Assembly: GCA_002281535.1 (NCBI GenBank) | Contig: NCGD01000024.1 | Coordinates: 1 to 64,000, forward strand | Reading direction: 5' to 3' | From: Sphingomonas sp. 28-63-12 | GTDB taxonomy: Bacteria > Pseudomonadota > Alphaproteobacteria > Sphingomonadales > Sphingomonadaceae | DNA length: 64,000 bases | In this document: in pieces, positions 46,921 through 55,632 of the stretch | Layout: every line of letters begins with the position of its first letter | Numbering within the stretch: the stretch's first letter is position 1 | Notes under the pieces: model-generated | What the model saw: only the letters and a program-made list of their open reading frames with translations | Database searches by the model: none | What the model was told of the DNA's origin: nothing | Program-made: the position numbers and the translations under genes

Positions 46921-48978
46921 ATGGATCGACGGCAATTTATCGCCAGTGCAGCTTCCTTGGGTATCGTCGGCGTCTGGGCGACGCGGTCTGCTGCCGCGCC
47001 GTCGCGATCTGGGTGGCGGGAGGATCGTGCGCGCTATCCCCAAGGTGTCGCATCGGGCGATCCGGACGATCACAGCGTTATCCTGTGGACCCGGCGCCCC
47101 TTTGACGAGGGCGACCAGCATATATTGACGGTGGAAGTGGCGCGGGATGCTGCGTTCCGGCGCGTCGTTGCCAGCGCTCAAGCGCCGGTGCTGGCAGCGG
47201 CCGACTGGACCTGCCGCGCACTCATCGGCGGCCTCGCGCCGGCCACGACCTATTGGTACCGTTTCATCGACGATACCGGCGCGGGCAGCCGGATCGGCCG
47301 CACAATTACCGCGCCGCGCGCCACCGACCAGCGCCCGGTCCGCTTCGCCTTTGTTTCGTGCAACAGCGTGAACGAAGGCGCCCAGAACGCCTATGCCCGC
47401 ATGATCTGGGAAGACGAGCGCGCGCCTGCCGACCGCAAGATCGGCTTCGTCCTCCACCTTGGCGACTTCATTTATGAAGTGGTGGAATATCCCGAAGAGG
47501 TGTCGCATCGCTATGCGCGCACCGTCTATGATCTCGGCCACATCCCCGATGGGCGTAAGGTCGGCAATTTCCATGTGCCGACCAATCTGGCCGGGTATCG
47601 CCACGTCTACCGCGCGCATATCAACGATCCCGACATTCAGGACGCGCGGGCGCATTTCCCGTTCATATGCATCGGCGACAATCACGAATTCTCGTGGCTC
47701 GGCTGGCAGAGCCAGATCGTCTACCCCGGCAGCAAGGTCGAACCCGCGCAGCCGCTGCGCGTTGCGGCCAATCAGGCATGGTGGGAATATATTCCGTCAC
47801 GCGTCCGCAAATCCTCTGGCGACGGGCTTGATGCGTTCGGCCCGCCCGCGGTGACCAAGGCGCCGATCGAGACGTTCGACGATCACGGCTTCGCCACCGA
47901 GCCCAACAGCATCGCGGCGATCGGCAGCATGACCGCCTATCGCACGCTGCGCTATGGCAAGCATGTCGATCTGATCCTGACCGACCTGCACAGCTACAAG
48001 GCGGCGGACCCGACCAATCGCCCTGAAGCGGCGGCGCTCGATTCGGGCGACTATCCGGTCATCCCGCAGGAGTGGCTGGAGATCGTAGATTGCGGACGGG
48101 ATTATGCCGGCGGCAATCCCCCAGCCACCATCACGATCGGCGACAAGACCATCCCCAATTTCCGCAAGGACGAGCCCGCGCACACCGTGCTCGGCCGCGA
48201 ACAAAAGGCGTGGCTAAAGGAGCAGCTGACCAAATCGACCGCGACCTGGAAAATCTGGGGGGTGACCAACGGCCCGCTTGTGATGCGCACCGATCCGCAG
48301 AACCTGCCCGACGGGCTGGTGAAGGGCAACTGGCCAGGCAAGGATTTCGGCACCTTCGGCAACGCCGATTTCAGTGGTGCCTATGCCGAGCGCGCCGAGA
48401 TCTACACCCTGATCCGCGACCAGAAGATCCCCGGCTTCGTCACCGTTTCCGGCGACCGCCACAGCTTCTGGGCGGGCTATGCCGCGCCCGCGCTGCCACC
48501 CGCCGGGTTCAACCCGGTGGGGTTGAGCTTCATCACCGGATCGGTCTCGGCGCCCGGCACGGGCGAGGCGATGGAATTCGCCAAAGAGTCCCCGACGCTG
48601 CCGCTATTCGTGCGGAAAACACCCGGCGCCGCGCCCGAGCATACCATCAACCTGATGATCAAGCGCGGCGTGCGTGCGGCGCTGGACTATGCGGCGAACG
48701 GCAACATTGCCAAGGCCCGCGCGTTGACCAATCCCGATGTCGCGCCCCATGTGGCATTCGTCGATATGGCCGGGCATGGCTATGCCGTGGTCACCGCTGG
48801 CCCCGATGCGATCGACACCGAATTTGTCTGCATCGTCCGCCCGATTACCCGCGCGACCACGCCCGACGGTGGCCCCCTGCGCTACCGTGTATCCCACCGG
48901 GCCGAGTTGTGGCAGCCGGGCACATCACCGAAGCTGGAGCAGCGCATGCTCGAAGGGGATGCCAAGCTGTCGGTTTGA
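46921..48978 (+). CDS. phoD: Alkaline phosphatase D family protein
   Basis: 685 residues, Tat-exported: MDRRQFIASAASLGIVG gives a short twin-arginine signal. The PhoD N-terminal domain (about 35-135) precedes the metallophosphoesterase-like core. Motifs include FVSCNS, LHLGDFIYE (about 178), GDNHEFSW (about 253) and SGDRHSFW (about 512), which hold the Fe/Ca ligands in characterised PhoD proteins. It removes phosphate from phosphodiesters and monoesters in the periplasm. ATG 46921 has GGAGGA upstream; a longer frame starting at 46759 is rejected. The C-terminal 120 residues extend beyond the usual core. Confidence 0.92.
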   Translation: MDRRQFIASAASLGIVGVWATRSAAAPSRSGWREDRARYPQGVASGDPDDHSVILWTRRPFDEGDQHILTVEVARDAAFRRVVASAQAPVLAAADWTCRALIGGLAPATTYWYRFIDDTGAGSRIGRTITAPRATDQRPVRFAFVSCNSVNEGAQNAYARMIWEDERAPADRKIGFVLHLGDFIYEVVEYPEEVSHRYARTVYDLGHIPDGRKVGNFHVPTNLAGYRHVYRAHINDPDIQDARAHFPFICIGDNHEFSWLGWQSQIVYPGSKVEPAQPLRVAANQAWWEYIPSRVRKSSGDGLDAFGPPAVTKAPIETFDDHGFATEPNSIAAIGSMTAYRTLRYGKHVDLILTDLHSYKAADPTNRPEAAALDSGDYPVIPQEWLEIVDCGRDYAGGNPPATITIGDKTIPNFRKDEPAHTVLGREQKAWLKEQLTKSTATWKIWGVTNGPLVMRTDPQNLPDGLVKGNWPGKDFGTFGNADFSGAYAERAEIYTLIRDQKIPGFVTVSGDRHSFWAGYAAPALPPAGFNPVGLSFITGSVSAPGTGEAMEFAKESPTLPLFVRKTPGAAPEHTINLMIKRGVRAALDYAANGNIAKARALTNPDVAPHVAFVDMAGHGYAVVTAGPDAIDTEFVCIVRPITRATTPDGGPLRYRVSHRAELWQPGTSPKLEQRMLEGDAKLSV

Positions 48979-48985
48979 CTGCCCG

Positions 48986-49264
48986 TCACTCGACCGGCTT
49001 CATCCCCCCGAAGAAATCAAATGTCTCGGCGCGCACCCAGCCAAATTCATAGTTCAGCATGAACAGCGCGAACATGATCGTGGCGACCATCGTTGTCCGC
49101 AACAGGAAGCGGCGCGGGCTGAAGGCGGCGGGGGCGCTTTCGGCCTGGCCGGGGATGCGCTCGACGCCCGCCTCATCGGCGGTTTTCACGCCGAAGGGCA
49201 GGACGAGGAACACCGAAAATGCCCACATCAGAAAATAGATGGCGACCATCGAAGTGATCTGCAT
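48986..49264 (-). CDS. DUF1467 family membrane protein
   Basis: 92 residues with two membrane segments (about 7-25 and about 63-82). The pattern YFLMWAFSVFLVLPFGVKT, with a second block ATIMFALFMLNYEFGW, is the DUF1467 family, widely found in Alphaproteobacteria, function unknown. ATG 49264 lies 5 bp after the RNase J stop codon. It forms the distal end of the nuo-birA-coaX-rnj gene run. Confidence 0.85.
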   Translation of the reverse strand: MQITSMVAIYFLMWAFSVFLVLPFGVKTADEAGVERIPGQAESAPAAFSPRRFLLRTTMVATIMFALFMLNYEFGWVRAETFDFFGGMKPVE

Positions 49265-49268
49265 CGCG

Positions 49269-50909
49269 TCAGGCCTCAATCAACAACACATCGACGATCG
49301 GCTTTTTGCCCGTCCAGCGCCCCGCCACACGGCGCACCGCAAGGCGGACCTGCTCGCGGGTCTTGTCGCGATCCTTGCCGCCATCGCGCACCGCTTTGGC
49401 AGCGGCATCGACCGCTTCGTCGATGAACGGATCGCGATCCTCCTCCACGGGCACGCCCTGCAGCCTGATCTGCGGATCGCCGAGCAGCGTGCCATTCTTG
49501 CCGACCGCGACCGCGACCGAAATTTGGCCGTTGAGCGCGAGCTTGCGGCGTTCGTTGATGGTGGTGCCATCAGCGGGCAGGATCACGTCACCGTCAAGGA
49601 CCAGCCGGCCGACCGGGGCATGGCCGATTTTCTCAGGCGCGCCCGGGGCAAGCCGGACGATATCGCCGTCACTCTGGACGAGCACGCGCGGCACGCCCTG
49701 CGAGAGGCCGAACCGGGCATGTTCCATCATGTGGCGCATCTCGCCATGGACGGGCATCAGCAGTTCGGGGCGGATCCAGCCATACATGGTGGCGAGTTCC
49801 GGCCGACCGGGATGGCCCGAAACATGGACGTGCGCCTGGCGATCGGTAATCATGATCACGCCCTTGGCCGCCAGCGCATTCTGGATGCGGCCGATTGCGA
49901 CCTCATTGCCCGGGATCTGCTTGGACGAGAAGACGACGGTGTCGCCAGCATCCAGCGACAATTGGTGGGAGCCGAAAGCGACACGGGCGAGCGCGGCACG
50001 CTCTTCGCCCTGGCCGCCAGTGGCGACGATCAGCACCTTGTCGCGCGGCATCCGCATCGCCGCGTCCCAATCGACGCTTTCGGGGAAATCGGTGAGATAG
50101 CCGGTGGCCCGCGCTACCTTCAGGATTCGATCGAGCGAGCGGCCGGCAACACAGATCGTGCGGCCACTGTCACGCGCGACATCGCCTAGCGTCTTGAGCC
50201 GCGCCGCGTTGGAGGCGAAGGTGGTGACGAGCACGCGCCCCTTGGCGGCGGCGACGACGTCGAAAAGGCCCTTGCGAACCGAGCTTTCCGAACCCGAGGC
50301 TTCGGGATTGAATACATTGGTCGAATCGCAGACGAGCGCGAGCACGCCCTCGTCGCCGATCGCGGTCATTACTTCGGCGCTGGCGGGCGCGCCGATGACG
50401 GGTTCATCATCAAGCTTCCAGTCGCCGGTATGGAACACCTTGCCATATGGCGTGGTGATCAGCAGCGCGTTGCCCTCTGGAATGGAATGCGCGACGGGAA
50501 CGAAGCGAAAGCCGAACGGCCCGAGCTGGAACGGCTTGCCGGGCTTGACGATGTTGAGCTTGACCCGATCAGCAATGCCCTCTTCATCGAGCTTGCCGCG
50601 GATCAGGCCGGCGGTGAAGGGCGAGGCGAACAGCGGCACGCCGAGATCCTCGGCGAGATAGGGCAAGGCGCCGATATGATCTTCATGCCCGTGGGTCAGC
50701 ACGATGCCGAGCAGATCGTCGATCCGCTCCTCGATAAAGGCGAGATCGGGCAGGATGACGTCGACGCCGGGATAGTTGGGATCGGCGAAGGTGATGCCGC
50801 AATCGACCATCACCCATTTGCCTTCGCAGCCATAAAGATTGACGTTCATGCCGATTTCGCCCGAGCCGCCAAGGGCCAGGAAGAGGAGTTCTTTCTTGGG
50901 GGTAGTCAC
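49269..50909 (-). CDS. rnj: Ribonuclease J
   Basis: 546 residues. The metallo-beta-lactamase core has HGHEDHIG (H73, H75, D77, H78), the beta-CASP domain follows (about 200-350) and a C-terminal domain completes the protein (about 440-546). It combines 5'-3' exonuclease and endonuclease activity on RNA; in Alphaproteobacteria it processes rRNA and turns over mRNA. ATG 50909 has a modest SD. The gene follows coaX after a 130-bp gap and is on the same strand as nuo. Confidence 0.94.
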   Translation of the reverse strand: MTTPKKELLFLALGGSGEIGMNVNLYGCEGKWVMVDCGITFADPNYPGVDVILPDLAFIEERIDDLLGIVLTHGHEDHIGALPYLAEDLGVPLFASPFTAGLIRGKLDEEGIADRVKLNIVKPGKPFQLGPFGFRFVPVAHSIPEGNALLITTPYGKVFHTGDWKLDDEPVIGAPASAEVMTAIGDEGVLALVCDSTNVFNPEASGSESSVRKGLFDVVAAAKGRVLVTTFASNAARLKTLGDVARDSGRTICVAGRSLDRILKVARATGYLTDFPESVDWDAAMRMPRDKVLIVATGGQGEERAALARVAFGSHQLSLDAGDTVVFSSKQIPGNEVAIGRIQNALAAKGVIMITDRQAHVHVSGHPGRPELATMYGWIRPELLMPVHGEMRHMMEHARFGLSQGVPRVLVQSDGDIVRLAPGAPEKIGHAPVGRLVLDGDVILPADGTTINERRKLALNGQISVAVAVGKNGTLLGDPQIRLQGVPVEEDRDPFIDEAVDAAAKAVRDGGKDRDKTREQVRLAVRRVAGRWTGKKPIVDVLLIEA

Positions 50910-51038
50910 TAAGGTCTGGTACTTTCAATTGCGGCCACCGGCATCGGCAAGCGGCCATGGAAGAGCGCGGTCAGCGCCAAAAATATCGTCGAGATTGGGG
51001 ATGCGGCGCAGCGCGATCTCGCGCGCACCGATGCAACT

Positions 51039-51821
51039 CTAAGGTGCTATATGGGCGCGATCCCACAACATCGCCAGCCCTTGTATCGTCAGATCGGGTT
51101 CAATGGCGTCGAAAACGGTGGTTTGCTTCTCGAACAGGGTCGCCAAGCCGCCGGTGGCGATAACCTTGACGGGTCGCCCGACCTCAGCCTTGATCCGCGC
51201 GACCAGCCCCTCGAGCATGCCGATATAGCCCCAATAAATGCCAATATGCATCTGGCTCATCGTATCACGACCGATCACGCTGGTGTCGGTGGGTGCCTCG
51301 ATCGCGATCCGCGGCAGCTTGGCCGCGGCGGTGACAAGTGCGTCGAGCGACAGGTTGATCCCCGGGCAGATGATTCCGCCTTTATACGCGCCGGTATAGT
51401 CGACCACCTCGAACGTCGTCGCAGTGCCGAAATCGATCACGATCAGGTCGCCCGGGTAGAGCGCATGGGCCGCAATGGTGTTGACCGCGCGATCGGCCCC
51501 CAGCGAATTGGGCTCCTTGACGTCGATCTCGATCCCCCATTCGACCGGCGGCTGGCCGGCGATCAGCGGCTCACTGTCGAAATATTTGCGGGCCAGCGTC
51601 TGCAGATTGTGGAGCGCGCGCGGGACCACGGTGGCGATGATAACGCCCGTCACGGCTCTGCGATCATGCCCTTCGAGCTGGAGCAACTGGCTGAGCCAGA
51701 CCGCATATTCGTCCGCCGTGCGGCGCGGATCGGTGGCAATCCGCCAGCGTGCAATGATGTTTCCGTCCCGCACCAACGCGAAGACGACATTGGTATTGCC
51801 TGCATCAATCGCGAGCAGCAT
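51039..51821 (-). CDS. coaX: Type III pantothenate kinase
   Basis: 260 residues of the CoaX family, in the ASKHA fold. [16 protein letters not shown] forms the phosphate-binding motif, GADR in [11 protein letters not shown] and [12 protein letters not shown] follow, and GGLATLF is near the C-terminus. It phosphorylates pantothenate, the first step to CoA, and is insensitive to CoA feedback. ATG 51821 has GAGGAGG just upstream; translations starting at 51914 would read through a repeat element. It sits downstream of birA, separated by the repeat. Confidence 0.95.
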   Translation of the reverse strand: MLLAIDAGNTNVVFALVRDGNIIARWRIATDPRRTADEYAVWLSQLLQLEGHDRRAVTGVIIATVVPRALHNLQTLARKYFDSEPLIAGQPPVEWGIEIDVKEPNSLGADRAVNTIAAHALYPGDLIVIDFGTATTFEVVDYTGAYKGGIICPGINLSLDALVTAAAKLPRIAIEAPTDTSVIGRDTMSQMHIGIYWGYIGMLEGLVARIKAEVGRPVKVIATGGLATLFEKQTTVFDAIEPDLTIQGLAMLWDRAHIAP

Positions 51822-51845
51822 AAGGAGCCTCCTCTTGCCCTCCCC

Positions 51846-51927
51846 GTTCGGACTGAGTTTGTCGAAGCCCTGCCCATCCTTCTGCTGACGAAAGAAAAAG
51901 CAGCCCTTCGACAAACTCAGGGCAAAC
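51846..51927. repeat. Second intergenic inverted-repeat element
   Basis: Two imperfect arms around a 15-bp identical core, CTGAGTTTGTCGAAG at 51853-51867 and its complement at 51906-51920. They are separated by 38 bp, in which CTGCT/AGCAG adds a short extra stem. It differs in sequence from the CCCCGGC/GCCGGGG element seen elsewhere in the window, so it is a separate repeat family. It lies between the coaX and birA genes and could form a large stem in the nuo-birA-coaX transcript. Confidence 0.75.
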
Positions 51928-51941
51928 GGCGGCGGGGTTCT

Positions 51942-52646
51942 TTAAATCAAAAACACATCGCCCGCGTGAATGACACGCTGGGTGCCGTCAGCCAAGCGCA
52001 GGATGAGCGCACCATCGCCGTTCAGCCGATCAAAAATGCCGTCGATCGCACTACCATCGGGCAAGCGCGCCGTCAGCGCCGTGCCGGCAGGATGGGCGCA
52101 CGCCGTCCAGCGATCGCGGATCGGAGCAAGTCCCTCCCCGCGCCAGCGCGCGAGCCAGCGGGCGAAACACTCAGCCAGCGTGACGATGAAATCGTCGGGA
52201 TTGGTCGCAACGCCGTGCGCAGCCAGGCTGGTCGTGACGCGATCGACATCGGTAGGATGGTGCGCGAGGTTGACGCCAAAGCCGATCACAATGGCGTCGC
52301 CTGACCGTTCGAGCAGAATGCCCGAGAGCTTTGCGCCCGACAACAACAGATCATTAGGCCATTTCAACTGCACCTGCCCCGCACCGAAATAGGCCGACAC
52401 CGCCTCCTCCAGCGCGACCGCCGCGACCAACGCCAACGTCGCGGGCGTGGGATCGGCCGGGCGCAGGCGCACCAGCGTGCTAGCGTAGAGGTTACCCGCC
52501 GGCGATTGCCACACCCGGCTCTGCCGCCCGCGCCCTGCCGTCTGCCGTTCTGCGCGCAACCATACCCCGTCCTCGGCGCCGGCGGCAGCAAGGGCAATCA
52601 GATCGGCATTGGTCGATCCGGTTTCGGCAACCGTGCGGACCGTCAG
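51942..52646 (-). CDS. birA: Biotin--[acetyl-CoA-carboxylase] ligase, likely CTG start
   Basis: 234 residues of the monofunctional biotin ligase without an HTH. ETGSTNADLIAL at about 7-18, RQTAGRGRQSR at about 36-46, KWPND at about 100, and a C-terminal SH3-like domain are visible. It attaches biotin to the BCCP of acetyl-CoA carboxylase. Conserved residues before the first TTG (52559) show that translation must begin upstream. The only reasonable place is CTG 52646, which overlaps the nuoN TGA as CTGA, exactly where an ATGA would be expected. Confidence 0.8.
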   Translation of the reverse strand: MTVRTVAETGSTNADLIALAAAGAEDGVWLRAERQTAGRGRQSRVWQSPAGNLYASTLVRLRPADPTPATLALVAAVALEEAVSAYFGAGQVQLKWPNDLLLSGAKLSGILLERSGDAIVIGFGVNLAHHPTDVDRVTTSLAAHGVATNPDDFIVTLAECFARWLARWRGEGLAPIRDRWTACAHPAGTALTARLPDGSAIDGIFDRLNGDGALILRLADGTQRVIHAGDVFLI

Positions 52647-54097
52647 GATGGAAAGAGCCCCACCGCGCCCAGCATCGCCCAGCCGCTCATCGCCGGGATC
52701 AGCAAATAGCCGAGCGGCGACAGGAAGGCTGCAGCCGCGAAGATTAGCGCACCTTCGATCCGGCTTTCCATCGGCCGGAAGCCGCCCTGTGCTGGCTCAT
52801 CGAAATACATCGTCTTCACGATCCGCAGATAATAATAGGCACCGATCACCGAAGCCGCGATGCCGATGGCCGCGAAAACGAACAGGTTCGCCTGCACCGC
52901 CGCCCAGAACACCGCGAACTTGGCGTAAAAACCGAATAGCGGCGGAATGCCCGCAAGCGAGAACATCATGATCCCCAGCGCCAGTGCCAGCCGTGGCTGG
53001 GTGCGCGAGAGGCCGGCAAGGCTGTCAATCGTCTCGACCTGCTGGCCGTCCTCGCCGCGCATCTGCAGCACGATCAGGAAGCTGCCGAGCGTCATCACCA
53101 CATAGATGGCGAGATAGACGAGCACGGCAGCGACGCCTTCCTTGGACCCTGCGGCCAGCCCGACCAGCGCGAAGCCGACATTGTTGATTGAGCTATAGGC
53201 GAGCAGCCGCTTGATATTGGTTTGGCCGATCGCGCCGGCCGCGCCGAGCACAATCGAGGCGAGCGAGGCGAAAATGACGATCTGCCGCCATTCGAGCACC
53301 GCAGGCCCCATCGCTTCGACAGCAACGCGCACGGTGAGGGCGATTGCCGCCACCTTGGGCGCACTGCCGAAAAAGGCAGTGACCGGCGTCGGCGCGCCTT
53401 CATAGACATCGGGAGTCCACATGTGGAACGGCACCGCGCTCATCTTGAAGGCAAGCCCAGCGAACACGAAGACCAGGCCGAACAGCAGCCCCTTCGAATG
53501 CCCGGCATAATAGGCCGTCGCGATCGAATCAAACTGGGTCGTACCTGAAAAGCCGTACACCAGCGAAATGCCGTATAGCAGGATGCCGCTCGCCAGGGCG
53601 CCAAGCACGAAATATTTGAGGCCAGCCTCCGCCGAGCGCGAATCCTGCCGCATGAAACTCGCCAGCACATAAGCGGCAAGGCTCTGCAGTTCGAGTCCGA
53701 CATAGAGCGTGAGCATGTCGGTCGCCGAGACCATCATCCCCATGCCGACCGCGGCGAGCAGAATGAGCACAGGATATTCGGGACGCAGATTGTCGCCGGC
53801 CGTATTTTCAAAGAAGCGCGGCGCTATGATGATCGCCACCGCTGCCGCGCCATAGATTAGCACCTTGGCGAAGGCCGCGAACATATCCGCCCGGTACAGG
53901 CCGGAAAAGGCATAGCCGCCGCTCGAAGCCGGGCCAGTCAAAGCGATGCCGGCGCCGATCAGAATCGCCACCGCCGTCCAGGAAATCGCGCGGCTGGCCG
54001 CTTGCCCGCCCCAGGCCGCAAGCATCATCAGCGCCAGCGCGCCAAGCGACAACACGATCTCGGGCAGAGTCATCAACAGATTGGCGGTATAATCCAT
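52643..54097 (-). CDS. nuoN: NADH-quinone oxidoreductase subunit N
   Basis: 484 residues with about 14 membrane segments, a Mrp-type antiporter-like proton-pumping subunit of complex I. MWTPDVYEGAPTPVTAFF at about 229-246 and the Lys in KRLLAYSSI mark TM7-TM8 and the conserved pumping region. It overlaps nuoM by 1 nt (TGATG) and birA by the CTGA. It is the last nuo gene in this run, matching the usual nuo order. Confidence 0.96.
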   Translation of the reverse strand: MDYTANLLMTLPEIVLSLGALALMMLAAWGGQAASRAISWTAVAILIGAGIALTGPASSGGYAFSGLYRADMFAAFAKVLIYGAAAVAIIIAPRFFENTAGDNLRPEYPVLILLAAVGMGMMVSATDMLTLYVGLELQSLAAYVLASFMRQDSRSAEAGLKYFVLGALASGILLYGISLVYGFSGTTQFDSIATAYYAGHSKGLLFGLVFVFAGLAFKMSAVPFHMWTPDVYEGAPTPVTAFFGSAPKVAAIALTVRVAVEAMGPAVLEWRQIVIFASLASIVLGAAGAIGQTNIKRLLAYSSINNVGFALVGLAAGSKEGVAAVLVYLAIYVVMTLGSFLIVLQMRGEDGQQVETIDSLAGLSRTQPRLALALGIMMFSLAGIPPLFGFYAKFAVFWAAVQANLFVFAAIGIAASVIGAYYYLRIVKTMYFDEPAQGGFRPMESRIEGALIFAAAAFLSPLGYLLIPAMSGWAMLGAVGLFPS

Positions 54098-55632
54098 CAG
54101 TGTGCCTCCCCCTGGGGCACAATCGCCGCCGTCTTGCCCGGCGTTGGCAGTGAATCGCCGTTCGGCTGCGCTCGCGCCACGCGCGCGACCAAGGTCGCCG
54201 CATCGTCACGCATCGGCGCGATAAAGCTCTCCGGATAGACGCCCATCCACAGCACTACCGCCGCGATCGGCACCAGCAGGCCCAATTCGCGCATCGACAG
54301 ATCGGGCATGGCGCGGACATCATCATGCATGATCTCGCCAAAGGCGATCCGGCGATAGAGATAGAGCATATAGGCAGCGCCCAGGATGATGCCCGTCGTG
54401 CACAGCAACGTGGCGAGGGTCGACACCTGATAGGTGCCGGCCAAGCTCAGGAATTCGCCGACAAAGCCGCTGGTGCCAGGCAAGCCGACACTGGCCATCG
54501 TGAACAGCAGGAACAGGATCGCGTAGCGCGGCATATTGATGCTGAGGCCACCATAGCGGCTGATCTCACGGGTGTGCAGCCGATCATAAATGACGCCGAC
54601 GCACAGGAACAACGCAGCCGAGACGAGCCCGTGGCTGAGCATGACGATCATCGCGCCCTCAATGCCCTGCTGATTGAAGGCGAACAGGCCGATCGTGACG
54701 ATCGCCATGTGCGCGACCGAGGAATAGGCGATCAACTTCTTCATGTCCGACTGCACGAGCGCCACCAGCGAGGTGTAGATCACCGCGATGGCAGACAGGC
54801 CGAGGATCAGCCAGGTCAGGCTTGCCGAGGCTTCGGGAAACATCGGCACCGAGAAGCGCAGGAAACCATAGCCGCCCAGCTTGAGCAGCACGCCCGCCAG
54901 GATGACCGAGCCAGCGGTGGGCGCCTGCACATGGGCGTCGGGCAGCCAGGTATGCACCGGCCACATCGGCATCTTCACCGCGAACGACGCGAAGAAGGCG
55001 AGCCATAGCCAAGTTTGCGCATATGCCGGGAAATCGGTGTTGAGCAATGTCGGGATATCGGTGGTGCCGGCATATTGCGCCATCCACAGCATCGCGATCA
55101 GCATCAGTACCGAGCCGAGCAGCGTGTAGAGGAAGAACTTATAGCTGGCGTATATCCGGTTCGCACCGCCCCAGATGCCGATGATCAGGTACATCGGGAT
55201 CAGCCCGGCTTCGAAGAACACGTAGAACAGAAATAGATCCTGCGCCGCGAAGGTGCCGATCATCAGCATTTCGGTGACGAGGAACGCGGCCATATATTCG
55301 GGCACGCGTTTGGTGATCGAGACCCAGCTGGCGCCGATGCAGATCGGCATCAGGAACACGCTGAGCATGATCAGCATCAGCGCAAAACCGTCGATCCCCA
55401 GCGCCCAACCAAAGCGACCGAAGATCGGCAACTGGGCATGCTCCACAAACTGCCATTGCGGACCGCCAATATCGAAATTCGCCCAGAGCGAGGCGCCGAG
55501 CGCCAGATCGATCAAAGTGGCAATCAAGGCCAGCCAGCGTGCGCCATTGGCACTGAGAAACAGGCACAGCACCGCAGCAATGGCGGGCACGGCGATCATG
55601 ATCGAGAGGATGGGAAGTCCGTTCATGGCCAT
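54097..55632 (-). CDS. nuoM: NADH-quinone oxidoreductase subunit M
   Basis: 511 residues with 14 predicted membrane segments, antiporter-like pumping subunit. The family block HTWLPDAHVQAPTAGSV at about 229, with KLIAYSSVAHM at about 295, is typical. Start ATG 55632 or ATG 55626 (MNGLPIL); the former overlaps the nuoL stop by 1 nt. Part of the membrane arm of complex I. Confidence 0.96.
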   Translation of the reverse strand: MAMNGLPILSIMIAVPAIAAVLCLFLSANGARWLALIATLIDLALGASLWANFDIGGPQWQFVEHAQLPIFGRFGWALGIDGFALMLIMLSVFLMPICIGASWVSITKRVPEYMAAFLVTEMLMIGTFAAQDLFLFYVFFEAGLIPMYLIIGIWGGANRIYASYKFFLYTLLGSVLMLIAMLWMAQYAGTTDIPTLLNTDFPAYAQTWLWLAFFASFAVKMPMWPVHTWLPDAHVQAPTAGSVILAGVLLKLGGYGFLRFSVPMFPEASASLTWLILGLSAIAVIYTSLVALVQSDMKKLIAYSSVAHMAIVTIGLFAFNQQGIEGAMIVMLSHGLVSAALFLCVGVIYDRLHTREISRYGGLSINMPRYAILFLLFTMASVGLPGTSGFVGEFLSLAGTYQVSTLATLLCTTGIILGAAYMLYLYRRIAFGEIMHDDVRAMPDLSMRELGLLVPIAAVVLWMGVYPESFIAPMRDDAATLVARVARAQPNGDSLPTPGKTAAIVPQGEAH

